Positions 1 to 7,640 of a stretch of 23,409 nt of DNA are shown piece after piece (position 1 is the first letter of the stretch; every line of letters begins with the position of its first letter). The position numbers were made by a program, and so were the translations under genes. This DNA comes from CAZWMK01 sp964635065 (GTDB lineage: Bacteria > Pseudomonadota > Alphaproteobacteria > Sphingomonadales > Sphingomonadaceae), in contig CAZWMK010000026.1 in the NCBI GenBank assembly GCA_964635065.1, forward strand, positions 1 to 23,409. Direction: 5' to 3'. The notes beneath the pieces were generated by a model that did not search any database, was not told the origin of the DNA, and worked only from the letters and a program-made list of their open reading frames with translations.

Positions 1-693
1 GCCGTTGATTGTCGATTCGACCTGTCGCGCGCCGTTGATGATCGCCGACAGGCTGTTGGCGACGGCCAATCCGAGATCGTTGTGGCAGTGCGTCGAAAAG
101 ATCGCCTTGTCGCTGTTCGGCACGCGTTCGATCATGTCGCGGAACATCTTGCCGTAGGTTTCCGGCGTGGCATAGCCGACGGTATCGGGCAGGTTGATCG
201 TCTGCGCGCCCGCGTTGATCGCGGTTTCAATGGCGCGGGCCAGAAAATCCGGATCGGAACGGGTTGCATCCTCGGCAGACCATTCGACATCGGGGCAGAT
301 ATTGCGTGCATGGCTGACCGACGTGCGGATCGCTTCCAGCACCTGTTCCGGCTCCATGCCCAGCTTCACGCGCATGTGCAGCGGCGACGTGGCGATGAAG
401 GTGTGAATGCGCGGCGACACGGCGTGCTTCACAGCCGCCCATGCACGATCGAGATCGGCGGTGGCGGCGCGGGCGAGGCTGGCGACGGTCGCCGTCTTGC
501 ACTGTTTGGCAACTTCGGACACGGCCTCGAAATCGCCTTCGGAGGCAATGGCGAAACCGGCTTCGATGATGTCGACGCCCAATGCTTCCAACTGCGCGGC
601 GACACGCAGCTTTTCTTCGAGATTCATCGAACAGCCGGGCGACTGTTCGCCGTCACGCAAGGTGGTGTCGAAAATACGGATTTTGTCGGTCAT
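1..693 (-). CDS. leuA: 2-isopropylmalate synthase, N-terminal part (runs off the window)
   Basis: This enzyme condenses acetyl-CoA with 2-oxoisovalerate, the first committed step of leucine synthesis, in the cytoplasm. The visible 231 codons start at the ATG at 693 and remain open at base 1. The N-terminus reads MTDKIRIFDTTLRDGEQSPG, the hallmark TLRDGEQ segment of the HMG-CoA lyase-like TIM barrel, with R13 and D14 in the active site. Near the window edge is the metal-binding THCHNDLGLA motif, followed by QVESTING. The C-terminal allosteric LeuA dimer domain lies outside the window. No strong Shine-Dalgarno precedes the ATG. About 100 bases upstream is a leucine-rich leader ORF, suggesting attenuation by leucine supply. 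The neighbouring ilvBNC genes make its substrate. The identity is certain from motifs; the only doubt is the missing 3' part. Confidence 0.96.
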   Translation of the reverse strand, partial: MTDKIRIFDTTLRDGEQSPGCSMNLEEKLRVAAQLEALGVDIIEAGFAIASEGDFEAVSEVAKQCKTATVASLARAATADLDRAWAAVKHAVSPRIHTFIATSPLHMRVKLGMEPEQVLEAIRTSVSHARNICPDVEWSAEDATRSDPDFLARAIETAINAGAQTINLPDTVGYATPETYGKMFRDMIERVPNSDKAIFSTHCHNDLGLAVANSLSAIINGARQVESTING

Positions 694-711
694 GGCAGCT
701 ACGCTTCTTTG

Positions 712-805
712 AAAAAGGGAGTTCATCTGTTTTGTTCTGACCCCTTAGACGCGGTTGCCGTCATCCCGCAGCGCGGGCAGGCAAAGGCGCGCGCCTAAGG
801 GCGCG
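712..805 (-). promoter_or_regulatory. Hairpin-rich leader between leader ORF and leuA (possible attenuator)
   Basis: Three inverted repeats follow the leader ORF in the direction of leuA. The first is CGCGCC/GGCGCG (790-805) with a four-base loop over the leader stop codon. The second is a nested stem (755-784) pairing TTGCC/GGCAA and CCCGC/GCGGG. The third, weaker one (715-746) pairs AAGGG/CCCTT and TCA/TGA with mismatches, and is followed on the minus strand by a T run (712-716). The last could be a terminator and the earlier stems pause or antiterminator structures. Folding is by eye, and alternative pairings were not computed. Confidence 0.4.
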
Positions 806-860
806 TAAGTCGCAGAAGCGAGCGCAGCAGATGCGCAGGCGGAGTAAACAGCTTTCCCAT
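795..860 (-). CDS. Leucine-rich leader peptide, candidate attenuator of leuA
   Basis: A 21-codon ORF lies upstream of leuA on the same strand, with ATG at 860 and TAG at 795-797. It has a well placed Shine-Dalgarno, AAGGA, six bases before the ATG. Six of 21 residues are leucine, and five of them fall in the core LLRSLLRL (codons CTG CTG, CTT CTG, CTT). It ends at the 5' side of a series of hairpins that fills the 101 bases before leuA. Ribosome stalling at clustered Leu codons, controlling a downstream hairpin, is the established attenuation logic of enteric leu operons and is predicted in other proteobacteria. Its use here is inferred. Chance occurrence cannot be excluded without homologues. 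Confidence 0.6.
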   Translation of the reverse strand: MGKLFTPPAHLLRSLLRLTRP

Positions 861-931
861 ACGGTATCCTTATCCTGATACCGGCCCGCTTGTCCAGATA
901 ATCATGCAGGCCGGGCAGGATATGGGCAGGG

Positions 932-2221
932 TTAAAGCTGGGCTAGCGCCTGTTCGAGATCCGCGATGATGTCGTCGACATGCTCGATGCCGACCGAAAG
1001 ACGCACGACATCCGGCCCGGCCCCGGCTTCGGCGCGCGCGCCTTCCTCAAGTTGGCGATGCGTCGTCGAGGCCGGATGAATGATCAGGCTGCGCGTGTCG
1101 CCAATATTGGCCAGATGCGACAGCATCCGCACATTTTTCACGAGACCGACCCCCGCCTGATAACCGCCGGTCAGGCCAAAGGTGAAAACGGCGCCTGCGC
1201 CTTTGGGCAGATAACGCTGCGCCAGCTTGTGATAACGGTCCCCCTCAAGACCGGCATAGGACACCCAGTTCACCTTGGGATGGCCTTGCAGCCACCGCGC
1301 GACGGTCAATGCGTTTTCGCAATGCCGTTGCATGCGAAGCGCGAGTGTCTCGATGCCGGTCAGGATGAGAAAGCTGTTGAACGGCGCAATCGCCGGGCCA
1401 AGGTCGCGCAAACCCAGCGCACGAGCGGCCAGAATAAAGGCAAGCGGGCCAAATGCCTTGGTGAAGACCTTGCCATGGTAGCTGGTATTGGGTTCGGAGA
1501 GATAGGGATATTTGCCATGGGCAGCCCAATCGAACTGTCCGGCATCGACAATCAGGCCGCCCAGGGAATTGCCATGGCCGCCAAGGAACTTGGTGGCGGA
1601 GTGGACGACGATGTCGGCGCCATGCTCGATTGGTCGGCAGAGGCAGGGCGTTGCCAGTGTATTGTCGACAACGAGGGGAACGCCCCCGGCATGCGCAACG
1701 TCAGCAATGGCGGCCATGTCAGTAACGACGCCACCCGGATTGGCGATGGATTCAATGAAGACGGCGCGGGTCTTGTCGTCGATGGCATTGGCGATGGATT
1801 CCGGATTGTCCTGATCGACAAAGCGGGTTTCCCAGCCCATCTTGCGAAAGCTCTGGCTGAGCTGGTTGATGGATCCGCCATAGAGTTTGCGCGCGGCAAC
1901 AATGTTGCATCCCGGTTCCATCAGCGTGTGGAAAACCAGGAGTTGTGCGGCATGGCCGCTGGCCACAGCAAGCCCCGCCATGCCGCCTTCAAGTGCGGCA
2001 ATGCGTTCTTCCAGCACGTTCGACGTGGGGTTCATCAGCCGGGTGTAGATATTGCCGAACTGTTCGAGATTGAACAGGGAGGCGGCATGCTCGACGTCGT
2101 CGAAGACATATGAGGCGGTCTGATAGATCGGCGTGATCCGCGCCCTGGTCGCCGGATCGGGCGCTGCGCCAGCATGGACGGCAAGCGTTTCGATCTTCTG
2201 TGTCGGCGTCGTGTCGGTCAT
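932..2221 (-). CDS. metY: O-acetylhomoserine sulfhydrylase (Cys/Met metabolism PLP enzyme)
   Basis: This PLP enzyme makes homocysteine from O-acetylhomoserine and sulfide, a direct-sulfhydrylation route to methionine. At 429 residues it has the MetY length; the related MetZ and MetB are usually nearer 390-400. The N-terminus (ETLAVHAG, then TPIYQTASYVF) and the YTRLMNPTSNVLEERIAALEGG region are characteristic of the cystathionine gamma-synthase family. The PLP lysine is K211 in SATKFLGGHG, and D186 in VVDNTLATP contacts the PLP ring nitrogen. The start is supported by AGAGGA at 2228-2233, seven bases upstream. It has its own promoter at 2251-2279, downstream of the ilvC terminator, so it is probably a separate unit. 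O-succinylhomoserine as substrate cannot be fully excluded. Confidence 0.9.
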   Translation of the reverse strand: MTDTTPTQKIETLAVHAGAAPDPATRARITPIYQTASYVFDDVEHAASLFNLEQFGNIYTRLMNPTSNVLEERIAALEGGMAGLAVASGHAAQLLVFHTLMEPGCNIVAARKLYGGSINQLSQSFRKMGWETRFVDQDNPESIANAIDDKTRAVFIESIANPGGVVTDMAAIADVAHAGGVPLVVDNTLATPCLCRPIEHGADIVVHSATKFLGGHGNSLGGLIVDAGQFDWAAHGKYPYLSEPNTSYHGKVFTKAFGPLAFILAARALGLRDLGPAIAPFNSFLILTGIETLALRMQRHCENALTVARWLQGHPKVNWVSYAGLEGDRYHKLAQRYLPKGAGAVFTFGLTGGYQAGVGLVKNVRMLSHLANIGDTRSLIIHPASTTHRQLEEGARAEAGAGPDVVRLSVGIEHVDDIIADLEQALAQL

Positions 2222-2250
2222 GGCGAATCCTCTGCTTTCGGTATGATGCG

Positions 2251-2279
2251 ATTACAGAACAGAAGAGGGCTTGCAGCAA
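2251..2279 (-). promoter_or_regulatory. Predicted sigma-70 promoter of metY
   Basis: On the minus strand TTGCTG (2274-2279) and TGTAAT (2251-2256) are separated by 17 bases, a good -35/-10 pair. Transcription would start near 2244, leaving a 5' leader of about 22 bases before the metY ATG at 2221. That is too short for a riboswitch. Confidence 0.5.
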
Positions 2280-2292
2280 GCCGGACTGACCG

Positions 2293-2339
2293 AAAAACAA
2301 GAACGCCGGGCCAAACTGCGTTGGCCCGGCGTTCTTGTT
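2293..2339 (-). terminator. Strong intrinsic terminator after ilvC
   Basis: A perfect inverted repeat, ACAAGAACGCCGGGCCAA against TTGGCCCGGCGTTCTTGT (2297-2314 and 2321-2338), has a six-base loop and extends by one more A-T pair. On the minus strand it is followed by a run of five T (2293-2297). It lies 27 bases beyond the ilvC stop and closes the ilvBNC unit. Confidence 0.92.
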
Positions 2340-2365
2340 GGCGTCCTTCCGGAGAAGGAAACGGT

Positions 2366-3385
2366 TTAGTTCTTCGCCTTGTCGACGAGCTGGTTCTTCG
2401 AGATCCACGGCATCATTGCGCGGAGCTTCGCACCCGTCTTTTCGATTTCATGTTCGGCGACCAGCTTGCGCGAGGCCTTCAGTTCCGGCTGACCGGCACG
2501 ATTGTCGAGGACGAAGCGCTTCACGAACTTGCCCTTCTGGATGTCTTCCAGAACGCGCTTCATTTCCGCCTTGGTTTCCGCGGTGATGATGCGCGGCCCC
2601 GTGTGGATGTCGCCATATTCGGCGGTGTTCGAGATCGAATAGCGCATGTTGGCGATACCGCCTTCATACATCAGGTCGACGATCAGCTTCACTTCGTGGA
2701 GGCACTCGAAATAGGCCATTTCCGGTGCGTAACCGGCTTCGACCAGCGTTTCGAAGCCCGCCATGATGAGGTGCGAGAGACCGCCGCACAGCACGGCCTG
2801 TTCGCCGAACAGGTCGGTTTCGCACTCTTCCTTGAAGGTGGTTTCGATGATGCCCGAACGGCCGCCGCCGACAGCCGACGCATAGGCGAGGGCGACGTCA
2901 TGCGCGTTGCCGCTGGCATCCTGCGCAATGGCGATCAGGCAGGGCACGCCGCCGCCACGCTGATATTCCGAACGCACGGTGTGGCCGGGACCTTTGGGCG
3001 CGATCATGAAGACGTCGATGTCGGGACGCGCTTCGATGAGACCAAAGTGAACGTTCAGGCCGTGCGCGAAAGCGAGCGAGGCGCCCGGCTTCATGTTGTC
3101 GCGCAGGTCGTCGGCGTAGATGGCGGCCTGATGTTCATCGGGTGCGAGCACCATGATGATGTCCGCCCACTTGGCAGCTTCCTTGTTGGACAGAACCTTG
3201 AAGCCAGCACCTTCGGCTTTCTTCGCGGTTGCCGAGCCTTCACGGAGCGCGACGGCAACTTCTGCCACGCCCGAATCACGCAGGTTGGCGGCATGGGCGT
3301 GGCCCTGGCTGCCGTAACCGACAATGGCGACCTTTTTGTTCTTGATCAGGCTGATGTCGCAATCAGCGTCATAATAAACACGCAT
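2366..3385 (-). CDS. ilvC: Ketol-acid reductoisomerase, class I
   Basis: IlvC isomerises and reduces acetolactate (or acetohydroxybutyrate) with NADPH and Mg2+ to the dihydroxy acid of valine/isoleucine synthesis. The 339 residues are exactly the usual class I length. The Rossmann nucleotide loop is GYGSQGHAHAANLRDSG (about residues 23-39), DEHQAAIY follows at the end of the domain, and the knotted C-terminal domain ends in VDKAKN. I use the ATG at 3385 (MRVYYDADCDISLIKNKKV), the conserved N-terminus of the family, rather than an upstream in-frame start at 3448 that would run into ilvN. AAGGGA lies about nine bases upstream. It is the last gene of ilvB-ilvN-ilvC, 31 bases after ilvN, and is followed by a strong terminator. 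Confidence 0.97.
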   Translation of the reverse strand: MRVYYDADCDISLIKNKKVAIVGYGSQGHAHAANLRDSGVAEVAVALREGSATAKKAEGAGFKVLSNKEAAKWADIIMVLAPDEHQAAIYADDLRDNMKPGASLAFAHGLNVHFGLIEARPDIDVFMIAPKGPGHTVRSEYQRGGGVPCLIAIAQDASGNAHDVALAYASAVGGGRSGIIETTFKEECETDLFGEQAVLCGGLSHLIMAGFETLVEAGYAPEMAYFECLHEVKLIVDLMYEGGIANMRYSISNTAEYGDIHTGPRIITAETKAEMKRVLEDIQKGKFVKRFVLDNRAGQPELKASRKLVAEHEIEKTGAKLRAMMPWISKNQLVDKAKN

Positions 3386-3416
3386 CGGAATATTCCCTTT
3401 CGTAAAAATCAGACTC

Positions 3417-3929
3417 TCAAGCCGCGTCCTTGCCGCGGGAAATAGCAACTACGCCGCCGCGCGCAACCTCGATCAGGCCCACTTCGCGCATCAGCATGAT
3501 GAAAGTGTCAACTTTTTCGGTCGAACCTGTGATTTCGAACACGAAACTCTCGATCGTCGCATCCACCACACGGGCGCGGTAGATGTCGGCAAGACGCATG
3601 GCTTCCAGTCGCTTGTCGCCGGAACCGCGCACCTTGAGCAGTGCCATTTCGCGTTCGACGTGCGGCCCGAGGTCGGACAGGTCGGTGACCTTGTGCACGA
3701 CGACCATGCGGTCGAGCTGGGCAATGATCTGGTCGACGACTGAAGGCGGGCCGGATGTCACGATGGTGATGCGCGACAGTTCGTGATCCTCGCTGATGTC
3801 GGCGACGGTCAGGCTTTCGATGTTGTAGCCGCGGGCCGAGAACAGGCCGACGATGCGGGCAAGCACGCCCGATTCATTGTCGACGAGCACGGACAGCGTG
3901 TGGCGTTCGTTCGCTTGCATCTTGATCAT
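3417..3929 (-). CDS. ilvN: Acetolactate synthase small (regulatory) subunit
   Basis: This is the regulatory subunit of acetohydroxyacid synthase; it binds the large subunit and confers feedback inhibition, usually by valine. The 170 residues contain an N-terminal ACT domain (about residues 8-85) with the family sequence RHTLSVLVDNESGVLARIVGLF and ARGYNIESLTV, followed by the ALLKV and C-terminal ACT-like half (DTFIMLMREVGLIEVARGGV). Two ATGs lie three codons apart (3929 and 3920). The first is listed, with AAGAG just upstream, but the second is nearly as likely. It sits 27 bases after ilvB in the same operon. The symbol ilvH is used for the same family. Confidence 0.96.
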   Translation of the reverse strand: MIKMQANERHTLSVLVDNESGVLARIVGLFSARGYNIESLTVADISEDHELSRITIVTSGPPSVVDQIIAQLDRMVVVHKVTDLSDLGPHVEREMALLKVRGSGDKRLEAMRLADIYRARVVDATIESFVFEITGSTEKVDTFIMLMREVGLIEVARGGVVAISRGKDAA

Positions 3930-3956
3930 GTTTGTCTCTTGTCCTGTCCGTCCGGC

Positions 3957-5712
3957 TCAGACCAGCGCCTGGGCGTCGTCGGACATTTCGCCCGAGACTT
4001 CGGAGGCCTGCAACAGCATTTCGGTGTGCGCCGCCCCGCTCGGGATCATCGGGAAGCAGTTTGCCATCTTGGCGACGCGGCAGTCGACCATGACCGGGCC
4101 GTCATGGGCCAGCATTTCGGCAATACCGGAATCAAGGCTGTCGAGATCCTCGATACGGAGGCCTTTCCAGCCATAGGCTTCGGCCAGCTTGACGAAATCG
4201 GGAAGTGCTTCGGAATAGCTGTGCGAATGGCGACCGTCATAGGTCAGGTCCTGCCACTGGCGCACCATGCCCATATATTCATTGTTCAAAATGAAGACCT
4301 TGACCGGCAGGTTATACTGCACGGCGGTCGACATTTCCTGAATGTTCATCAGGATGGAGGCTTCGCCCGCGATGTCGATGACAAGCGCATTCGGATTGCC
4401 GAGCTGTGCGCCAATGGCAGCCGGCAGGCCATAGCCCATTGTGCCAAGGCCGCCCGACGTCAGCCACTTGTTCGGCGCATCGAAGTGGAAATGCTGGGCT
4501 GCCCACATCTGGTGCTGACCGACTTCGGTCGTGATGATCGGCGATTGATATTTGGTCGCCTCGTAAAGACGCGTAACGGCGTGCTGCGGCAGGATCTCGC
4601 CTGCGCCCTGCTCATAGGCCAGGCACTGGCGCGCGCGCCAGCCGTTGATGCGGCCATACCAGTCGTCGAGGTTCTTCGCCTGAAGGCCGCGCGCCTTCCA
4701 GACCTTGATCATGTCTTCCATGACATGGCCGACATCGCCGACGATGCCGAGGTCGACCGACACGCTTTTGTTGNNNNNNNNNNGAGCGGTCGATATCGAC
4801 GTGGATCTTCTTCGAATCGGGCGAAAAGGCATCGAGACGCCCGGTGACACGATCGTCATAGCGCGCGCCAAGACAGACCATAACATCGCAGCCGTGCATC
4901 GCCATGTTGGCTTCATAGGTGCCGTGCATGCCGAGCATGCCGAGCCACTGGGTCGACTGCGCCGGAAACGCGCCAAGACCCATCAGCGTGGACGTGACAG
5001 GCGCACCTGAAATGCGGGCGAGTTCGCGCAGAAGTTGCGAAGCGCCGGGGCCGGAATTGATGATGCCGCCGCCGGTGTAAAGGATGGGGCGCTGAGCCGA
5101 GGCCAGCATTTCAACAGCCGTTTCGATCGCGGCGAGATCGCCCTTGATCTGCGGACGATAGGCCTTGTGCTCGATCCGGCCGGGGCGGCGGTAATCGGCA
5201 CGCGCAACCTGCACGTCCTTCGGGACGTCGATGACGACGGGGCCGGGACGCCCGGTGGTGGCGATGTGGAAGGCTTCGTGCACAACTTCGCCCAGGCGCG
5301 TCGTATCCTTCACCAGATAGTTGTGCTTGGTGCAGGGGCGGGTGATGCCGACCGTATCGGCTTCCTGGAACGCATCGCTGCCGATGAGGTGCGTCGGCAC
5401 CTGGCCGGTCAGGACAACGAGCGGGATCGAGTCCATCATGGCGTCGAGGATGCCGGTGATCGCATTGGTTGCGCCGGGCCCTGAAGTGACGAGAACGACG
5501 CCTGGCTTTCCTGTCGAACGGGCATAGCCTTCAGCGGCGTGGACGGCAGCCTGTTCGTGGCGGACGAGGATGTGACGGATGCGCGTCTGGGCATAGAGCG
5601 CGTCGTAGATCGGCAGCACGGCGCCGCCCGGATAGCCGAAGATTACCTCGACTCCGAGTTCGCCAAGCGCCTGAATGATGATCTCGGCTCCGGTCAGATG
5701 GGCGCGGGTCAT
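3957..5712 (-). CDS. ilvB: Acetolactate synthase large (catalytic) subunit, interrupted by a 10-N gap
   Basis: This TPP enzyme makes acetolactate or acetohydroxybutyrate from pyruvate and a second 2-oxo acid. The N-terminal domain has GYPGGAVLPIYDALY, the catalytic glutamate E53 in VRHEQAAVHAAEGYAR, and SGPGATNAITGI. The C-terminal TPP domain has TEVGQHQMWAA, GGLGTMGYGLPAAIGA and a FILNN end. The GDG-type Mg2+/TPP motif reads GEAS, with Glu where Asp is usual. Ten Ns at 4774-4783 shift the frame; a true gap of six bases restores it and gives 583 residues, the normal length. I choose the ATG at 5712 because AGGA lies eight bases upstream. ATG 5718 (two bases from AGGA) and 5775 are alternatives. 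It leads the ilvBNC operon. Confidence 0.95.
4774..4783. other. Assembly gap (10 N) inside ilvB
   Basis: Ten undetermined bases lie within ilvB between codons for HVDIDR-S and NKSVSVD. The reading frame before and after is compatible only if the true length is a multiple of three. Six missing bases give the family-like DIDR-S-x-x-NK spacing, so 10 N looks like a placeholder. Confidence 0.95.
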
Positions 5713-5746
5713 GTCCATAGTCCTGTTGCACTGCAAAACAGCGGCT

Positions 5747-5775
5747 CTGCTAGCCGAGCCATGGGGTGCTGTCAA
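5747..5775 (-). promoter_or_regulatory. Predicted promoter of ilvBNC
   Basis: On the minus strand TTGACA (5770-5775), a perfect -35, and TAGCAG (5747-5752) are 17 bases apart. The -10 lies inside a GGCTC/GAGCC inverted repeat (5743-5760). Between it and the ribosome binding site is the palindrome TTGCA-C-TGCAA (5726-5736). The untranslated leader would be only about 30 bases, so classical attenuation is unlikely. These palindromes are candidate operators. Confidence 0.5.
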
Positions 5776-5787
5776 CTGTTTAAGGCA

Positions 5788-5849
5788 ACTTTAATATCTA
5801 AAAATGGATTTTCAGTGAAATAAAATTACAATTTAGCGATATTAACAGT
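5788..5849. repeat. A+T-rich block with imperfect inverted repeat upstream of the ilvB promoter
   Basis: The region between miaA and the ilvB promoter is roughly three quarters A+T, in sharp contrast to the GC-rich surroundings. ACTTTAATATCTAAA (5788-5802) is the reverse complement of TTTAGCGATATTAACAGT (5832-5849) apart from an inserted CG and an inserted C; the spacer is 29 bases. It could be an UP-like element, a regulator site (for example Lrp-type) or a hairpin. No gene is seen in it. Confidence 0.5.
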
Positions 5850-5869
5850 AATTAGATGCGCATTTGCGA

Positions 5870-6748
5870 TCAGGGGATGATTTTGGGCCAGTCCGGTGTC
5901 TGGTTGCGAAACCAGGTCATCTGTCGCTTGGCATAGTTGCGCGTATCCTGCTGCGCCCTTGTGCGCGCCTGATCGAGGCTGATTTCGCCGCGCAGGTGGG
6001 CAAGGAGCGGTGTCAGCCCGACCGCTTTCATGACCGGCAGCATGGGATCGAGGTGGCGGTCCATCAGTCGTGCCGCTTCATCCAGCGCGCCCTGTTCCAG
6101 CATTGCATCGAAGCGCGCGTTGCAGCGTTCGTAAAGCAGTGCACGGTCGGGCATGATGACCCGCGCATCCAGCGTGACATGGGCAGCAAGGCCGTGCGGC
6201 GTGTCCGCCTGCCAGTCGGCGAGTGAACGGCCGGTGCTTTTCACGACTTCAAGCGCACGGGCAATGCGCGTTGTGTCCGTGGGACGCAGACGGGCGTGCA
6301 TGACGGGATCGCGCGCCGAAAGTTCGCGTGCAGCCTCGGCCACAGGCATGGCCCGGACAGCGGCACGAATGGCGGGGTCGATGTCGGGTATGGCGGCAAG
6401 GCCATGCAGCAACAGGCGCAGATACATGCCGGTGCCGCCGACGAGGATGGGCAGCTGCCCGGACGCCCACGCGCGTTCGATCTCCGCTTTCGCCATCTCG
6501 GCCCAGCGTGCGCCAGTGGCCGGATCAGCGCCATCAAGAATGCCGTAAAGCCGGTGCGGCGCGCGGGCGAGATCGGTGGCAGAGGGGCGTGCGCTGATGA
6601 TGTCGAGATCGGCGTATAACTGACTGGCGTCCGCGTTGATGATGACGCCGTTTCTGGAAATCGCATGTTCGATCGCAAATGCCGACTTGCCGCTTGCGGT
6701 CGGTCCTGCAATGACGGCGAGCCTTGGACGGTTGCTGGAGTCGGACAT
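5870..6748 (-). CDS. miaA: tRNA dimethylallyltransferase
   Basis: MiaA transfers a dimethylallyl group to A37 of tRNAs that read U-starting codons. The 292-residue product has the P-loop GPTASGKS (residues 15-22), INADASQLYADLDIISARPS (substrate-binding D and Q), PILVGGTGMYLRLLL, and the C-terminal NYAKRQMTWFRNQ motif that grips the anticodon loop. I use the ATG at 6748, giving a start at MSDSSNRPRLAVIAGPT, because a longer in-frame start (6868) adds 40 residues that lie wholly antisense to serB. No convincing Shine-Dalgarno precedes it. Its start codon overlaps the serB start codon on the other strand, so the two 5' untranslated regions lie in each other's coding sequence. Confidence 0.95.
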   Translation of the reverse strand: MSDSSNRPRLAVIAGPTASGKSAFAIEHAISRNGVIINADASQLYADLDIISARPSATDLARAPHRLYGILDGADPATGARWAEMAKAEIERAWASGQLPILVGGTGMYLRLLLHGLAAIPDIDPAIRAAVRAMPVAEAARELSARDPVMHARLRPTDTTRIARALEVVKSTGRSLADWQADTPHGLAAHVTLDARVIMPDRALLYERCNARFDAMLEQGALDEAARLMDRHLDPMLPVMKAVGLTPLLAHLRGEISLDQARTRAQQDTRNYAKRQMTWFRNQTPDWPKIIP

Positions 6749-7640
6749 GCTGGTTGGAACTTTGGTTGGCGTTGAAACACTGTCGGCGGGCGATGTCTCG
6801 GCAGCAAGCGATGCCCTGCGCGAGGCGGGCGCCACTGCTATTGCCGCGCACTGGATCGAAGCCGACAAGGCGATTGATTACAGCTTTGACCTCGCGGACG
6901 CCAGACTGGCGCGCAATGCGCTCGAAGCTGCGGCGCCAGACTGCGATGTCGTTGTCCAGCAGGCCGCACACCGCATGCGCAAGCTTTTGATCGCCGACAT
7001 GGATTCGACGATGATCACCATCGAATGCATCGACGAGCTGGCCGATTATGCAGGGATCAAGGAGCAGGTGGCGGCCGTCACCGAAGCGGCCATGCGCGGC
7101 GAACTGGATTTCGAAGCGGCACTGGATGCGCGCGTGCGCCTGCTCAAGGGACTGGACGAAAGCGTTATCGAACGCGCGCTGAATGAACGTGTCGAGATCA
7201 TGCCCGGCGCTGTGACGCTGATTTCGACGCTGAAAGTGCACGGCGCCCACACTGTCCTGATTTCAGGCGGCTTTACCGCCTTTGCCGAACCGGTGGGCCG
7301 GATGATCGGTTTCGACGAAGTCATCGCCAACCGTTTGGGAATCGAAGCGGGCCAGCTTTCGGGCACGGTCGATCGTCCGATCGTGACCGCCGCAGTGAAG
7401 CGTGCGACGCTGGCGGCCCGCGCCGAAACGCGCGGACTGGCGCTCGCAGACTGTCTGGCTGTGGGCGATGGTGCCAATGACATTCCTATGATCGAACTTG
7501 CAGGTCTGGGCGTGGCCTATCATGCCAAGCCCAAAACCTTCGCGGCCGCTGATGCAGCGATCCGGCATGGCGATCTGAGCGTGCTGCTTTATGCGGCGGG
7601 GTTGCCGCGTGCGCAATGGGTGCAGCCTACCAGTCGCTAA
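6747..7640 (+). CDS. serB: Phosphoserine phosphatase
   Basis: SerB dephosphorylates O-phosphoserine, the last step of serine synthesis. It is a HAD-superfamily enzyme of 297 residues. An N-terminal ACT-like region (about 1-75) precedes motif I, DMDST (D84 nucleophile, D86 acid/base), motif II LISGGF, and motif III/IV VGDGANDIPMI. The start ATG at 6747 is supported by GGAG six bases upstream and by the ACT-like N-terminus MLVGTLVGVETLSAGD. The upstream in-frame ATGs at 6636 and after lie inside miaA. The last 14 bases overlap the 3' end of the convergent methyltransferase-like gene, with no terminator between them. Confidence 0.95.
   Translation: MLVGTLVGVETLSAGDVSAASDALREAGATAIAAHWIEADKAIDYSFDLADARLARNALEAAAPDCDVVVQQAAHRMRKLLIADMDSTMITIECIDELADYAGIKEQVAAVTEAAMRGELDFEAALDARVRLLKGLDESVIERALNERVEIMPGAVTLISTLKVHGAHTVLISGGFTAFAEPVGRMIGFDEVIANRLGIEAGQLSGTVDRPIVTAAVKRATLAARAETRGLALADCLAVGDGANDIPMIELAGLGVAYHAKPKTFAAADAAIRHGDLSVLLYAAGLPRAQWVQPTSR

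Noticed and set aside
980..2113. 377-codon open frame antisense to metY
   Set aside because: It mirrors metY codons, has no recognisable motif and no plausible ribosome binding site. The same applies to the long frames antisense to ilvC, ilvB, pyrX, pyrB, gatA and the DUF3089 gene.
2222..2296. Possible SAM riboswitch upstream of metY
   Set aside because: A good promoter at 2251-2279 leaves only about 22 bases of leader. Pieces resembling SAM-II (GCAAG, AGAGG) do not form the required stem and pseudoknot.
4612..4976. Frameshifted ilvB pseudogene
   Set aside because: The frame change coincides exactly with the 10-N run, and both flanks encode intact IlvB.
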